A stretch of 35,024 bases of DNA, from NCBI GenBank assembly GCA_009699465.1, contig WLOE01000005.1, forward strand, positions 1-35,024, given 5' to 3'. Origin of the DNA: Actinomycetota bacterium (GTDB lineage Bacteria; Actinomycetota; Actinomycetes; S36-B12). The notes under the pieces were generated by a model. It ran no database searches and was not told the DNA's origin. It was given only the letters and a program-made list of their open reading frames with translations. Below, in pieces: positions 1 to 8,978 of this stretch (the first letter of the stretch is position 1; each line of letters opens with the position of its first letter). The position numbers and the translations under genes were made by a program.

Positions 1-1419
1 ACAGCAGTGGCGGGCCTCGCCGGCCTGATGGTGCTGCCAAAGGTGGGCTTGAGCCCGGGCGGTTTCGCAAACCTCATCGCAGCTTCGATGGCAGGCGCCG
101 TTATTGGCAAGTTCACCAACTTGTGGCGGGCATTCTTCGGCGCGCTCTTGCTTGGTGTTGTCCAGGAAGTTCTCGTTCTGTACTTGCCATCTGATGGTTT
201 GCTTGGCACGGCACTTCGCCCAAGCCTTCCGTTCCTGTTCATGGTGGGCGCTGTGCTCATCTACAGCCGTAACAAGGATGTGCGCGCTGACACTCAGAAG
301 GTGGAAGTGGCTTCGGTCAACAACGCTTACGAAGTGTCGCTATCGCATTACCTCAACATTATGCGCAATCCAAAGGGTCACTGGGATCGTTGGGTTGGCT
401 ACGTAGTACTCGTACTCGTATTAGTCGGCATTCCAGTGATCTTCAACGATTACTGGACGGGTTTGATCGCCGTTGGTTTTGCATACACCGTGGTGTTCCT
501 GTCGTACCGACTTGTGACTGGTGAAGCAGGCATCATCAGCCTCGCCCAGATCAGCTTTGCTGGCTTGGGTGTGATTGCAGCCGCATACGTCGTGAATAAC
601 GACACAGTGTTTGGCACAAAGGGCACTGTGCCAATCCTCTTGGCAATGCTCATAGGTGGTGTTGTTGCAGGCGTCATTGGCGCATTAGTGGGCATGATTT
701 GTTTGCCACTTGGACCGCTCTACGCGGCAATCGTGACCTTCGCGTTTGCCTTGTTGGTTGACCAAGCGGTGTACACCCGCGATGAGTTCTCGAACTATGG
801 TTCAGGTTTGCCGTTCGGGCGACCAACTTTGTTCGGCATGGATTTTGATACGCCGAAGAAGTACTACTGGTTCGCGGCAGTTGTCATGTTCATCATCATG
901 TTCATCCTGTGGTCACTTCGTCGTTCGACCACCGGTTTGGTGTTCGCGACAATTCGTGCCAGCCGCGTTCGTGCAGCGACTCTGGGCTTTGACATCTTCA
1001 TCGCTCGCCTCGGTGTGTTTGCACTTGGTGCGGCAGTTGCAGGTATCGGTGGCACGATGGTGGCAAGCTTCCAACTCGTTGCATTCCCGAACGGTTTCAT
1101 TATGGTAATCGGCTTGGTGTGGTTCGCACTGGCAGTGGCTCAAGGTACAAGCTCCATGGGTGGCCTTGCTGCCGGCGGTATGACACTGCTGTTGATGCCG
1201 GCGATTTTCTCGGAGTTCTTGCCAGAGCGTTTGGCGGACCTTCCAGTACTCCTGTTCGGTTTGGTCGCAATCAATATGGTGACTGACCCAATCGGAATCA
1301 ACCCAAATCTGCGCGCAATATTCCGCACTTTGGCGATCAAGATCAGTGGCGGGTCGGTTCACGAGCCAGCTCCGTCAGATGATGACAATTCCAAGTCCAA
1401 CGTTCCAGCAGGAGTGTGA
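1..1419 (+). CDS. livHM: Branched-chain amino acid type ABC transporter permease, LivH-LivM fusion (5' partial)
   Basis: This is an integral membrane permease of a LIV/HAAT-type ABC importer. The reading frame is open to the left edge, so the start lies outside the window. The first ~90 visible residues look like the end of a LivH permease (AFFGALLLGVVQEVLV followed by a hydrophobic helix ending in YSRNKDV). After a polar linker, the rest (from about residue 115) is a LivM-type permease with many hydrophobic helices and the typical segment GEAGIISLAQISFAGLG. The tail after about residue 445 is polar (SDDDNSKSN) and probably cytoplasmic. livG starts 4 bases after the stop, with a good AGGAG, so the genes are one operon. 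LIV-type systems carry branched-chain amino acids, but in actinomycetes relatives next to acyl-CoA genes may import other small carboxylates. The substrate here is unknown. Confidence 0.88.
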   Translation, partial: TAVAGLAGLMVLPKVGLSPGGFANLIAASMAGAVIGKFTNLWRAFFGALLLGVVQEVLVLYLPSDGLLGTALRPSLPFLFMVGAVLIYSRNKDVRADTQKVEVASVNNAYEVSLSHYLNIMRNPKGHWDRWVGYVVLVLVLVGIPVIFNDYWTGLIAVGFAYTVVFLSYRLVTGEAGIISLAQISFAGLGVIAAAYVVNNDTVFGTKGTVPILLAMLIGGVVAGVIGALVGMICLPLGPLYAAIVTFAFALLVDQAVYTRDEFSNYGSGLPFGRPTLFGMDFDTPKKYYWFAAVVMFIIMFILWSLRRSTTGLVFATIRASRVRAATLGFDIFIARLGVFALGAAVAGIGGTMVASFQLVAFPNGFIMVIGLVWFALAVAQGTSSMGGLAAGGMTLLLMPAIFSEFLPERLADLPVLLFGLVAINMVTDPIGINPNLRAIFRTLAIKISGGSVHEPAPSDDDNSKSNVPAGV

Positions 1420-1423
1420 ACTG

Positions 1424-2230
1424 ATGTCAACCACAACGAGCACCACACTTCGCGCAGAAGGTGTCAGCATCCGCTTCGGCGGTGTGCAGGCACTGAATAA
1501 GGTCAGCATGGATGCCCAACCAGGGCAAATCACTGGCCTGATCGGACCTAACGGTGCAGGCAAGTCGACAATGCTTGGTTGCATCTCAGGGACTCTGGAT
1601 CAAAATGAAGGCACCATCTTCGTTGGGGATACCAGCATTGGTAAGACAACGCCACAAAAGCGTGCGTCCATGGGCATGGCTCGTACCTTCCAAGGTCCGC
1701 AGCTCGTTACTGAACTTACGGTGCGTGAGCACGTAGTTCTTGCCAACCGTGCAGGCAAGCAGGTTCGCGCCGGGCGTGGAGTTGCTGCTCTGAACTTCCT
1801 CGTCGCGTTGATTCCATTCTTTTCACGTGGAATCTCAAAGGATGAAATTGCTAACGCAGACGCGTTGCTTGATGAACTTGGTCTCGGCAAAGACAAGGAC
1901 AAAGGCCCATCCGACCTCACCCTTGGTCAGCGTCGATTGCTTGAAGTGGCAATTTGCCTAGCAACCAACGCGAAGATCATGTTGCTCGATGAGCCATCCG
2001 CAGGTCTTGATCGTTCAGAAACCGAGAATCTCGGCGAAATGATTAAGAAGCTTGCACGGGAGCGCAACATTACGATCGTCTTGGTTGAGCATGACCTTGA
2101 TTTGGTGTTCGGCATTTGTGACCGAGTATTCGTACTCGACTTCGGTCAGCTGATTGATAGTGGTACCCCAGCAGAAATGCGCGCCAGCAAGGCTGTACAG
2201 GCCGCTTACCTTGGAACAGTGGAGGACTAA
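1424..2230 (+). CDS. livG: ABC transporter ATP-binding protein, LivG type
   Basis: This is one of the two cytoplasmic ATPase subunits that drive the LIV-type importer. The protein has 268 residues. Walker A is GPNGAGKST at residues 41-49. The signature region reads LTLGQRRLLE, the usual LivG variant of LSGGQ, and is followed by Walker B IMLLDEPSAGLD near residue 187 and the switch-histidine region LVEHDLDLVF. The frame is open upstream to 1346, but the start at 1424 is preferred. It has AGGAG about ten bases upstream, lies just after the permease stop, and gives the normal N-terminus. The stop codon touches the livF start. Motifs and context are clear; the substrate is not. Confidence 0.93.
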   Translation: MSTTTSTTLRAEGVSIRFGGVQALNKVSMDAQPGQITGLIGPNGAGKSTMLGCISGTLDQNEGTIFVGDTSIGKTTPQKRASMGMARTFQGPQLVTELTVREHVVLANRAGKQVRAGRGVAALNFLVALIPFFSRGISKDEIANADALLDELGLGKDKDKGPSDLTLGQRRLLEVAICLATNAKIMLLDEPSAGLDRSETENLGEMIKKLARERNITIVLVEHDLDLVFGICDRVFVLDFGQLIDSGTPAEMRASKAVQAAYLGTVED

Positions 2231-2950
2231 ATGTCGAACGCGAAACTCGAGGTTCAAAACCTCACGCTCAAGTACGGCGACGCACTTGCAGTTGACAATG
2301 TGTCGTTCTCAATTGCTCACGGTGAATGTCTCACCATCCTTGGTGCCAACGGCGCTGGAAAAAGTTCAATCGGCAAGTCGCTTGCCGGTTTGCTCCCACC
2401 TGCTTCCGGAAACATCATTCTTGATGGTGATGATGTCACCAATCTCGAGCCTTATTTAATCTCTCAGCGAAAGCTTTCATATCTTCCTGAAGGCCGTGCA
2501 ATTTTCCCTACGCTTACCGTTGAAGAAAACCTCATGCTGGGTGCTCGTAAGTTATCTGCAGACCCAAAGGCTGCAGTGCAAAGTGCATACGATCTTTTCA
2601 GTCGGCTAGGCGATCGGCGCAAGCAGCAGGCACGCACCCTCTCAGGTGGCGAGCAGCAGATGTTGGCGGTTTCAAAGGCGCTCATTTCGGATCCAGAGGT
2701 CATCGTCGTTGATGAATTGTCGCTGGGCCTGGCTCCACTGATCATTGACGACATCTATACCGCTCTTGGTAAAGCTCGTGAGGCCAACAATGTGACGATC
2801 GTGCTCATTGAGCAGTACATCGACCGCGCATTGAGCTTTGCTGACCGTGCACTTCTCATGGTTCATGGCCATGAAGTGTGGAGCGGGCCTGCTGACAGCA
2901 ACGCTGATGGCATTGTTCGTGGTTTCCTTAGTGGTGAGACAGCTGCGTAA
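2231..2950 (+). CDS. livF: ABC transporter ATP-binding protein, LivF type
   Basis: This is the second ATPase subunit of the LIV-type importer, 239 residues, the usual length. Walker A is GANGAGKSS at residues 38-46. The signature LSGGEQQMLA near residue 137 is followed by Walker B VIVVDELSLGLAP, which has DEL where many ABC proteins have DEP, and then by IVLIEQYIDRAL with Gln at the switch position. The start ATG directly follows the livG stop, and a GGAGG sits inside the end of livG, so translation is probably coupled. It is the last gene of the transport operon, and a strong terminator follows within 20 bases. No periplasmic binding protein gene is seen; it may lie upstream of the window. 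Confidence 0.93.
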   Translation: MSNAKLEVQNLTLKYGDALAVDNVSFSIAHGECLTILGANGAGKSSIGKSLAGLLPPASGNIILDGDDVTNLEPYLISQRKLSYLPEGRAIFPTLTVEENLMLGARKLSADPKAAVQSAYDLFSRLGDRRKQQARTLSGGEQQMLAVSKALISDPEVIVVDELSLGLAPLIIDDIYTALGKAREANNVTIVLIEQYIDRALSFADRALLMVHGHEVWSGPADSNADGIVRGFLSGETAA

Positions 2951-2967
2951 GTACGAAGATATTTGAG

Positions 2968-3003
2968 AACGACCCAGGTGTTGACCACCTGGGTCGTTTT
3001 TTT
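2968..3003 (+). terminator. Rho-independent terminator after livF
   Basis: An 11-bp perfect stem (arms 2970-2980 and 2986-2996, CGACCCAGGTG and its complement) with a 5-base loop is followed by seven T residues. Two flanking A-T pairs can lengthen the stem. It ends the ABC importer operon. Confidence 0.93.
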
Positions 3004-3036
3004 CGCGTGAAATCCCGACCTGATTTCTCAAATCGG

Positions 3037-3065
3037 TTGCAGAGACAGCACGGAGTCCATAGGTT
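3037..3065 (+). promoter_or_regulatory. Candidate sigma-70 type promoter for the CoA-transferase/MFS operon
   Basis: TTGCAG (3037-3042) and TAGGTT (3060-3065, matching actinobacterial TAnnnT) are separated by 17 bases. They lie just after the livF terminator and 35 bases before the start at 3101. This is a pattern match only. Confidence 0.4.
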
Positions 3066-3100
3066 GCAAAAATTGGAACGAAAAACAAGTGAGGTCAGCA

Positions 3101-4312
3101 ATGAAAATGCTCGACGGTATCCGTGTTCTTGATCTAACAATGTGGGCTTTTTGTCCATCAGCTGGAGCAGTGCTCGCTGAGTGGGGTGCAGACGTAATTC
3201 ACATTGAGAATCCGCGCAACCCAGATCCAATGCGTCTGTTTGGTGGCGGGAGCCTTGAACCAAATGGAGCACACTGGTTCTTCAAGCATTACAACCGTGG
3301 AAAGCGCGCCATCACCCTTGACCTTGCAACGCCTGAAGGAAAAGAAGCGCTCTACGCATTGGTGAAGGAATCGGATGTATTTCTGACGAGTTTCTTGCCT
3401 AATACGCGCCAGAAGCTGGGCTTTGATGTCGATCAACTGCGTGCAGTGAATCCCAACATCATTTACGCAAAGGGAACTGGTGGCGGTCCGCTCGGCCCAG
3501 AAAATCATCGCGGTGGTTATGACGGTGCGACGTGGTGGCATCGCGGTTCACTCGCTCAATCGGTGATGAACGTAACCCGTACTGAAGTTCCATCAGGCAT
3601 GGTTGGTCACGGAGACGGAATGTCTGGTTTGGTTCTCGCAGGCGGAATATCAGCTGCACTATTCCATCGCTTGAAAACTGGTGAAGCAACAGTTGTTGAT
3701 TCCTCCCTTCTTGGCACGGCAACCTGGTTCAACGCACCGGCAATCATCGGTGCTGTTGTTGATGGGCCAAATGCACAGATGGGCAAATACATCCCGCGGG
3801 AAATGGGTCAATGGTCTGGCGCAACATATAAGACCAAAGATGGTCGCTTCATTGGACTGCTGCACTTGGGTGATCACCAACATGAATTTGAAGACCTGTG
3901 CCGCCATATGAATCGCGAAGATCTCATTGCTGATGCACGCTTTGGTTCTCCTGCTGATCGCATGGCAAATTCGGGTGACCTCATGGTCATCATGGATGAA
4001 ATCTTCGCGACGAAGGATTTCGCTGAATGGAAAACCATCCTGGTCACGAGCAAGGGCGTGTGGGCACCAATTCAGTCGGTTGAGGAAATGCCAGACGATG
4101 TTCAGGTTCAGGCAAACCGGATGATTCGCACTGTCGAATACGGCGATACCTCACAGCCAGTGGTGATGCCTCCAGTGATGTTCAACGAAGATTCTGGCCC
4201 ATGCAACCGTGCACCTGATTTCAACGAGCACACTGATGAAGTGCTTCGCGACATCGGCGGCTTCGACGAGGCAGCAATCGCCCGCTTCCGTGCAGCTGGA
4301 GCGGTGGCCTAG
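3101..4312 (+). CDS. CaiB/BaiF family (family III) CoA-transferase
   Basis: The protein has 403 residues and is expected to move CoA between carboxylic acids in the cytosol, activating the substrate without ATP. It opens with the family N-terminus (LDGIRVLDLTMWAFCPSAGA, then LAEWGADVIHIENP). The segment GHGDGMSGLVLAGG places the probable catalytic aspartate, which forms the acyl-anhydride in family III enzymes, at Asp172. The frame is open to a GTG at 3089, but GAGG at 3091-3094 sits 6 bases before the ATG at 3101, so that start is preferred. It begins a probable operon with two MFS transporters, the first starting 7 bases after the stop. A paralogue lies at 23233-24468. The acyl substrate is unknown. 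Confidence 0.9.
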   Translation: MKMLDGIRVLDLTMWAFCPSAGAVLAEWGADVIHIENPRNPDPMRLFGGGSLEPNGAHWFFKHYNRGKRAITLDLATPEGKEALYALVKESDVFLTSFLPNTRQKLGFDVDQLRAVNPNIIYAKGTGGGPLGPENHRGGYDGATWWHRGSLAQSVMNVTRTEVPSGMVGHGDGMSGLVLAGGISAALFHRLKTGEATVVDSSLLGTATWFNAPAIIGAVVDGPNAQMGKYIPREMGQWSGATYKTKDGRFIGLLHLGDHQHEFEDLCRHMNREDLIADARFGSPADRMANSGDLMVIMDEIFATKDFAEWKTILVTSKGVWAPIQSVEEMPDDVQVQANRMIRTVEYGDTSQPVVMPPVMFNEDSGPCNRAPDFNEHTDEVLRDIGGFDEAAIARFRAAGAVA

Positions 4313-4319
4313 CTTTCTT

Positions 4320-5507
4320 ATGGCCGCTGAAATAAAGGAGCGGATCCTCACCGGCCGCTACCTGATTGTTTTCGCTGGTTCCTTTGGTGTCTTCTTCGCC
4401 AATGGTGTCATCACGCCGGTGCTGCCACTCTTTGTGAAGGGGCCACTTGGCGGTGGAGACGTTGCCGTGGGATTAACGTTTGCGATCACTGCAGTGTCAG
4501 CAATTGCGATTCGACCCTGGGTCACCCCCAAGTTCAATTCTTGGGGGTACAAACCCATTTTGATGGGAGCATTTGCAGCAGCAGGGATATCGATAGGCCT
4601 GTCGGGCTTCATGCCGAATGTGCCGTCACTTATTGCTTTGCGATTGCTCTTTGGTGCAGCGATGGCCTGCATCTTCATTGGGTCCCTCACAGCAATTACG
4701 TCGTGGGTTCCCGCAGCGCGTGCTGGTGAAGCGGTGAGTCTGTTCTCAGCCGCGCCCTACATCAGCATGGGCTTGGGCCCATTTCTCGGGCAATGGATTT
4801 TTCACACCTTTGATTACACGGCTACGTTCATCGTGGCAGGTTGCATAGCTGGTTTCGGAATTATCCCGATGATCTTTTTGAAAGCCGATAAACCCAAACT
4901 TCCTGATGATGGTTTACCGGTCAAAAGGTTTTACGCAGGCGCAGTGATGCCTGGGGTTGTCATCGCTTTCGGTATTGTCGGAATGATTGCGTTTGGCGCG
5001 TTCATTCCTTTGTTTGCGCCAACCATTCCAGGGATGCAAGTGCAATTTGCGTTTCTTACGCTTTCTGTGGTCGTTCTGGGCTTTCGCATCATCGGTGCGA
5101 AGTTGCCAGATCGTTGGGGACCAAAGCGCACGGGCATCGTTGCCACGACCGGATTGATTGTCGGCCTCGCAGCGCTATCGGTTACCCCTTGGGCTCTGTG
5201 GGCTTATCTTTCGATTGTGCCGTTTGCGATGGGCATGGCACTCCAGTACCCAGGCTTACTCACATTGACACTTGAACATGTTGACGATCGTGACCGACCT
5301 GTTGCAATTTCAACGTTCACCATGTTGTTTGATATTTCGAATGGCTTAAGTGGTTTATTCGTTGGCGTTGTTGCGGCCGTAGCCGGGTATCGCGCAGTGT
5401 TTGCCGCATCCGCATTCATGGCCTTTATCGGGCTACTCATCCTGCTTCTCGTGGTTATCCCTCGATATGAAGCACTGAAGCGTTCAATAAGCACGAGAAC
5501 TGTCTAA
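4320..5507 (+). CDS. MFS transporter
   Basis: This is a polytopic inner-membrane carrier of the major facilitator superfamily, 395 residues, with about 12 hydrophobic helices. The first helix region contains SFGVFFANGVITPVLPLFVKGPLGG, and helix 4 has LRLLFGAAMACIFIG. The frame is open further upstream to 4209, inside the CoA-transferase. The ATG at 4320 is chosen because the protein then begins just before the first helix. It lies 7 bases after the CoA-transferase stop. The ribosome binding site is weak, so translation may be coupled. The next gene is a paralogue, and together they look like a tandem duplication. Uptake or export of the pathway acid is likely, but direction and substrate cannot be read. 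Confidence 0.86.
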   Translation: MAAEIKERILTGRYLIVFAGSFGVFFANGVITPVLPLFVKGPLGGGDVAVGLTFAITAVSAIAIRPWVTPKFNSWGYKPILMGAFAAAGISIGLSGFMPNVPSLIALRLLFGAAMACIFIGSLTAITSWVPAARAGEAVSLFSAAPYISMGLGPFLGQWIFHTFDYTATFIVAGCIAGFGIIPMIFLKADKPKLPDDGLPVKRFYAGAVMPGVVIAFGIVGMIAFGAFIPLFAPTIPGMQVQFAFLTLSVVVLGFRIIGAKLPDRWGPKRTGIVATTGLIVGLAALSVTPWALWAYLSIVPFAMGMALQYPGLLTLTLEHVDDRDRPVAISTFTMLFDISNGLSGLFVGVVAAVAGYRAVFAASAFMAFIGLLILLLVVIPRYEALKRSISTRTV

Positions 5508-5528
5508 GAGCATTGGATTGCGTGTGTT

Positions 5529-6746
5529 GTGACGACTGAAAACACTGCTGGGCCGCCAGTGGAAGTGGATCGTCTTGTCACTCGTCCCTTCTTCTTAATT
5601 TTGCTCTTCGCCTTTATGTTTTTTGTTGGCATCGGCATGACGCTTCCGCTTCTGCCTGTATTTGTGAAAGATTCACTCGGCGGATCAGACATTGCTATTG
5701 GTGTTGTCGTTGCAATCCAAGCAGTCTCCGCAATTTTGGTTCGCCCGTGGATAAACCCAAGGCTTGCCCGATTTGGCGCAGTGCGCGTGATTATGTGGAG
5801 TGCAGTTCTCGGAGCACTCAGCATGGCGCTGATGGCGTACGCACCCAACGTACTCACTCTTGTCATTTTGCGTTTAGTCCTTGGCGGAGCGCAGGCCGCG
5901 ATGTTTATCGCAATGCTGTCTACGATCATGTCGTGGGTAAGTGAATGGCGGCGAGCCGAAGCCGCGAGCGTGTTTTCGGTTGCTCCGTACATTGGTTTGG
6001 CTATAGGCCCTGTCATTGGACAGATGACCTATAAAGCATTCGGGTTCACCACGGCATTTGTGTTATCCGGTGTGATTGCTGTTGTGGGCGCGTTACCGAT
6101 CTTGACACTACGCAAACTTGACATAAACCTGGGTGCTACATCAGATGGTGACGTCACAACCGAACCGGCTCCGCGGTTTTACTCACCAGCGCTACTGCCG
6201 GGAACTGTGCTTGCGCTGGGAATGGTGGGCATGGTTGGGATGTCGGCCTTCCTGCCGCTGTATGCCCCAGAGCTGGGAACGCTTGACGTTCAGTGGATGT
6301 TCTTCTTTTATGCAGCAGTTGTGCTGTCGGTTCGCCTCTTTGGTCGGCGTATCCCCGATCGTGTCGGCCCCCGCAAAACTGGTATTTGGTCAACCTGCCT
6401 GATCATTGCCGGACTGGTCATCATGGCCCTCACCCCAAGTTGGCCCGGTCTCTATCTGGCACTGCTTCCGCTAGCGATCGGTATCGCGCTTCAGTACCCC
6501 GGTTTGATGGCCCTAGTGCTCAGCGATGTGGATGACCGAGTCCGCCCGTCGGCCATCTCCACCTTCACAATGTTCTTTGATATCGCCCAGGGGCTTGGCG
6601 GCCTAGTCGTGGGTATCGCAGCCGCTCTTGGTGGGTATCGGGCGGTATTCGGATTCGGTGCAATGTGCTCGGCTATCGGGCTGGTGATTCTCGTCATTTT
6701 GGTCCTACCGCGCTACGCCCGAACGGCTCCTGTAGTTACGAAATAA
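5529..6746 (+). CDS. MFS transporter, paralogue of the upstream gene
   Basis: This is a second major facilitator carrier of 405 residues with about 12 membrane helices and a GTG start. It matches its neighbour through the whole length: MTLPLLPVFVKDSLGG against ITPVLPLFVKGPLGG, and in the C-terminal half GIALQYPGLMALVLSDVDDR against GMALQYPGLLTLTLEHVDDR. The matches include the STFTM(L/F)FDI(S/A) segment. The gap to the previous gene is 21 bases, so both are probably cotranscribed with the CoA-transferase. Two related carriers side by side could form a heteromer or have different substrate ranges, but this is inference. No clear hairpin terminator follows. Confidence 0.87.
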   Translation: MTTENTAGPPVEVDRLVTRPFFLILLFAFMFFVGIGMTLPLLPVFVKDSLGGSDIAIGVVVAIQAVSAILVRPWINPRLARFGAVRVIMWSAVLGALSMALMAYAPNVLTLVILRLVLGGAQAAMFIAMLSTIMSWVSEWRRAEAASVFSVAPYIGLAIGPVIGQMTYKAFGFTTAFVLSGVIAVVGALPILTLRKLDINLGATSDGDVTTEPAPRFYSPALLPGTVLALGMVGMVGMSAFLPLYAPELGTLDVQWMFFFYAAVVLSVRLFGRRIPDRVGPRKTGIWSTCLIIAGLVIMALTPSWPGLYLALLPLAIGIALQYPGLMALVLSDVDDRVRPSAISTFTMFFDIAQGLGGLVVGIAAALGGYRAVFGFGAMCSAIGLVILVILVLPRYARTAPVVTK

Positions 6747-6790
6747 CCTCTTCATACCCATCCCGTTCACTGATACCGTAAGGCCTTCGA

Positions 6791-6801
6791 TAGCCTAAAA
6801 T
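6791..6801 (+). promoter_or_regulatory. Possible -10 region upstream of the first DUF2889 gene
   Basis: TAGCCT (6791-6796) runs into TAAAAT (6796-6801), and both fit TAnnnT. No convincing -35 lies at the right distance. A similar TAGCCT occurs at 29834-29839 before the second DUF2889 gene. Weak evidence. Confidence 0.22.
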
Positions 6802-6834
6802 TCTCGGTAAATCAGACCCTGACTGGAGTACGAA

Positions 6835-7830
6835 ATGTCATCTTCCACGGTGGGCATTCCGCTTGCTCGTGGCATGGATGATCCGATGCCAGAACTGTGG
6901 CCAATTCGGGCGAATTCTGTACGTCGCACAGTCACATTGCACGGCACTCCTGATCCGAACTGGGCTTCAGGCATTCTCCTGAGCGGGATAGCGCGGGATA
7001 TCGCGATCGGCCCAGGTGGCGAAATCACGTGGGTGCACTCAGCTGGCCTTTCGGCCCGCACGAATGGCGTGGGCAACATCTTGATGATCGAAGTCAGTGA
7101 TGACGCTCATCACCGTTCCCTGACTGAGGAACTCAAAGGTCGCAATATCGGCCCAGGTTTTCGCGGCCATGTGGCCAAGTTGGGAGATGCTTACTCAGAA
7201 AGTTCTCTGATCGGCTGTCTGCTTGATGAACTTTCTGGAATGCGTCACGTGGCCGGATACGGAAGCATTGTCTCTGCCCCCCAAACACCTGGTTTTTTAT
7301 CCAACTCTCCGCAGGTTGGCACCTGCGCTGGATGGCGAGCAGGTGGAGTCGCGGCAACAGCAAGCGGCGAAAGCATTCTGGGTGATTTACCTACAGCTCC
7401 AACGATTCATCAACTCATCAAAAGTGACGACGCTTGGCATTACGAAGAAGAGGTGCCATTTGGCACGATGCAACGCCGCCGCCTCCTAGACATTTATCGC
7501 GGTAACGACGGTGCGATCAACATAGAGATGTGGTTTCGTGATTCACTCCATCGCGCAGTCGATGAAGATGGCGCACTCCACGAATATGTGGTCACCGGCG
7601 AACTTGATAGCAAAGGTGTGCTCGTTGCAGCTCATGCAACCCCGCGCACCTTGCCAATGGGTGATTGCCCCCTTGCGGCCGAGCACGTCACTCTGCTCCT
7701 TGGACGCACCCCCAACCAGCTTGATGAAGGTGTGCGAACTCACCTTCGTGGCGAGCTTGGCTGCACACACTTAAATGATGCAATGAGATTTATCCGCTCC
7801 ACCGATGTGATGCTCACCCAGCTGAACTGA
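6835..7830 (+). CDS. DUF2889 family protein (copy 1 of 3)
   Basis: The protein has 331 residues and unknown function. It resembles the DUF2889 family mainly in its C-terminal half: RRRLLDIYR, FRDS, LHEYVVTGELD, TPRTLPMGDCP and the final GCTHLNDAMR. Two further copies, at 29880-30884 and 30936-31943, share these points and the N-terminal S(V/I)RRT and LLDELSG-type segments, so the homology is seen directly. Invariant Cys and His residues (HEY, CP, GCTH) suggest metal binding or catalysis, but that is inference. No signal peptide or membrane helix is apparent. The ATG has GGAG about 8 bases upstream. It lies 14 bases before an acyl-CoA dehydrogenase gene and appears to lead that operon, which links it to CoA-ester catabolism. 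It is the most divergent of the three copies. Confidence 0.8.
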   Translation: MSSSTVGIPLARGMDDPMPELWPIRANSVRRTVTLHGTPDPNWASGILLSGIARDIAIGPGGEITWVHSAGLSARTNGVGNILMIEVSDDAHHRSLTEELKGRNIGPGFRGHVAKLGDAYSESSLIGCLLDELSGMRHVAGYGSIVSAPQTPGFLSNSPQVGTCAGWRAGGVAATASGESILGDLPTAPTIHQLIKSDDAWHYEEEVPFGTMQRRRLLDIYRGNDGAINIEMWFRDSLHRAVDEDGALHEYVVTGELDSKGVLVAAHATPRTLPMGDCPLAAEHVTLLLGRTPNQLDEGVRTHLRGELGCTHLNDAMRFIRSTDVMLTQLN

Positions 7831-7844
7831 AAGAGAGAACAACC

Positions 7845-8954
7845 ATGGATGCACTGCTCGCTGATCTTCGTGAATTTCTTGCGAATGCCCTTCCCGCCTG
7901 GCGCGCGAAGTGGCCAAACCAAGATTTGTGGGAGGCCAAGCTTGATTGGCAACGCACAATGGCTAATGGTCGTTGGACCACTGCAACGTGGCCAGAAGAA
8001 TTCGGTGGCCGCGGTCTGGGCACCATGGAAATGCTGGCGATCGAGGATGTTGTCGCTCAATATGGCGCACCACAGATCCCAGGCATGATCGGTGTCAAGA
8101 ACGTGGCTCCGACGCTAATGCGCTACGGCAATGAGGAACAACGCAAAAGTGTGGCAAAGATCGCCAACACTGATGAGTTCTGGTGCCAAGGCTTCAGCGA
8201 GCCAGGTGCAGGCTCTGACTTAGCCTCATTGCGCACTCGCGCTGTCATTGATGGTGATGAGTTTGTGATCAATGGTCAGAAGGTATGGACCTCCAACGGC
8301 ATGTATGCAACACACATGCAACTGTTGGCACGCACAGACCCAGACGCACCAAAGCACAAGGGCATCTCGGCGATCATCGTGCCGATTAATACCCCAGGTC
8401 TTGAAGTGCGGCCTATTAAGCAAATCAATGGCGGTGCTGAATTCGCTGAAGTGTTTTTCACCGATGTTCGGGTACCCGTGGCAAACCTCATCGGGCCTTT
8501 GCATGAGGGCTGGAACGTCACAATGAACACTCTTGGCCACGAGCGTGCAGGTGTTGCGGTGTTCGCTGGGCGCCTTGAGCAGCGCATTCGTAACCTTGTT
8601 GAGGATGTGACGAAGAGTGACACCGTCGTGTCACCAATTATCTCTGATGAGCTCGCGGAGCTGTATGTAGAAAGTCGTGTGCTGGGCATGATGGGCCGAC
8701 AAATGTTAGCCAAGATTGCAAGTGGCGCTACTCCAGGTTCCGAATCATCGGTCATCAAAATGGTCTGGAGTGAACTTAGTCAGCGCGTTGACACCACAGT
8801 GATGGAGCTTGCTGGCGTTGATGGCATTACCGGGGATGCGAATGATGCAAAGGTTGGGTACCTGACAGCTCGCTCAGCGACTATTGCTGCCGGTACTTCA
8901 GACATCGTCAAAAACATCATTGGTGACCGTGTACTCGGTCTGCCTCGCGATTAA
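7845..8954 (+). CDS. Acyl-CoA dehydrogenase, subunit of a split pair (C-half type)
   Basis: This FAD enzyme of 369 residues would introduce an alpha-beta double bond into an acyl-CoA. It has the flavin-binding segment GFSEPGAGSD, the following KVWTSN, the DPDAPKHKG loop, and a C-terminal GTSDIVKNIIGDRVLGLPRD. A downstream partner starts 24 bases later. In actinobacterial sterol side-chain pathways, such adjacent genes encode obligate alpha2-beta2 dehydrogenases in which only one subunit type supplies the catalytic base. The protein aligns with the C-terminal half of the fused dehydrogenase at 20960-23095 (shared PGAGSD, DPDAPKHKG and RILG/RVLG-LPRD/MPRD features). The ATG is preceded by a purine-rich AGAGAG site. 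The chain length and branching of its substrate are unknown. Confidence 0.9.
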   Translation: MDALLADLREFLANALPAWRAKWPNQDLWEAKLDWQRTMANGRWTTATWPEEFGGRGLGTMEMLAIEDVVAQYGAPQIPGMIGVKNVAPTLMRYGNEEQRKSVAKIANTDEFWCQGFSEPGAGSDLASLRTRAVIDGDEFVINGQKVWTSNGMYATHMQLLARTDPDAPKHKGISAIIVPINTPGLEVRPIKQINGGAEFAEVFFTDVRVPVANLIGPLHEGWNVTMNTLGHERAGVAVFAGRLEQRIRNLVEDVTKSDTVVSPIISDELAELYVESRVLGMMGRQMLAKIASGATPGSESSVIKMVWSELSQRVDTTVMELAGVDGITGDANDAKVGYLTARSATIAAGTSDIVKNIIGDRVLGLPRD

Positions 8955-8978
8955 GACTTACAAAGGAATGTGAAGATT

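Noticed and set aside
913-1362. 149-codon minus-strand frame in the permease gene
   Set aside because: Polar, low-information translation opposite a clear LivM-type permease.
5504-6016. 170-codon minus-strand frame inside the second MFS gene
   Set aside because: Shadow of a clear membrane transporter; no hydrophobic pattern or motif of its own.
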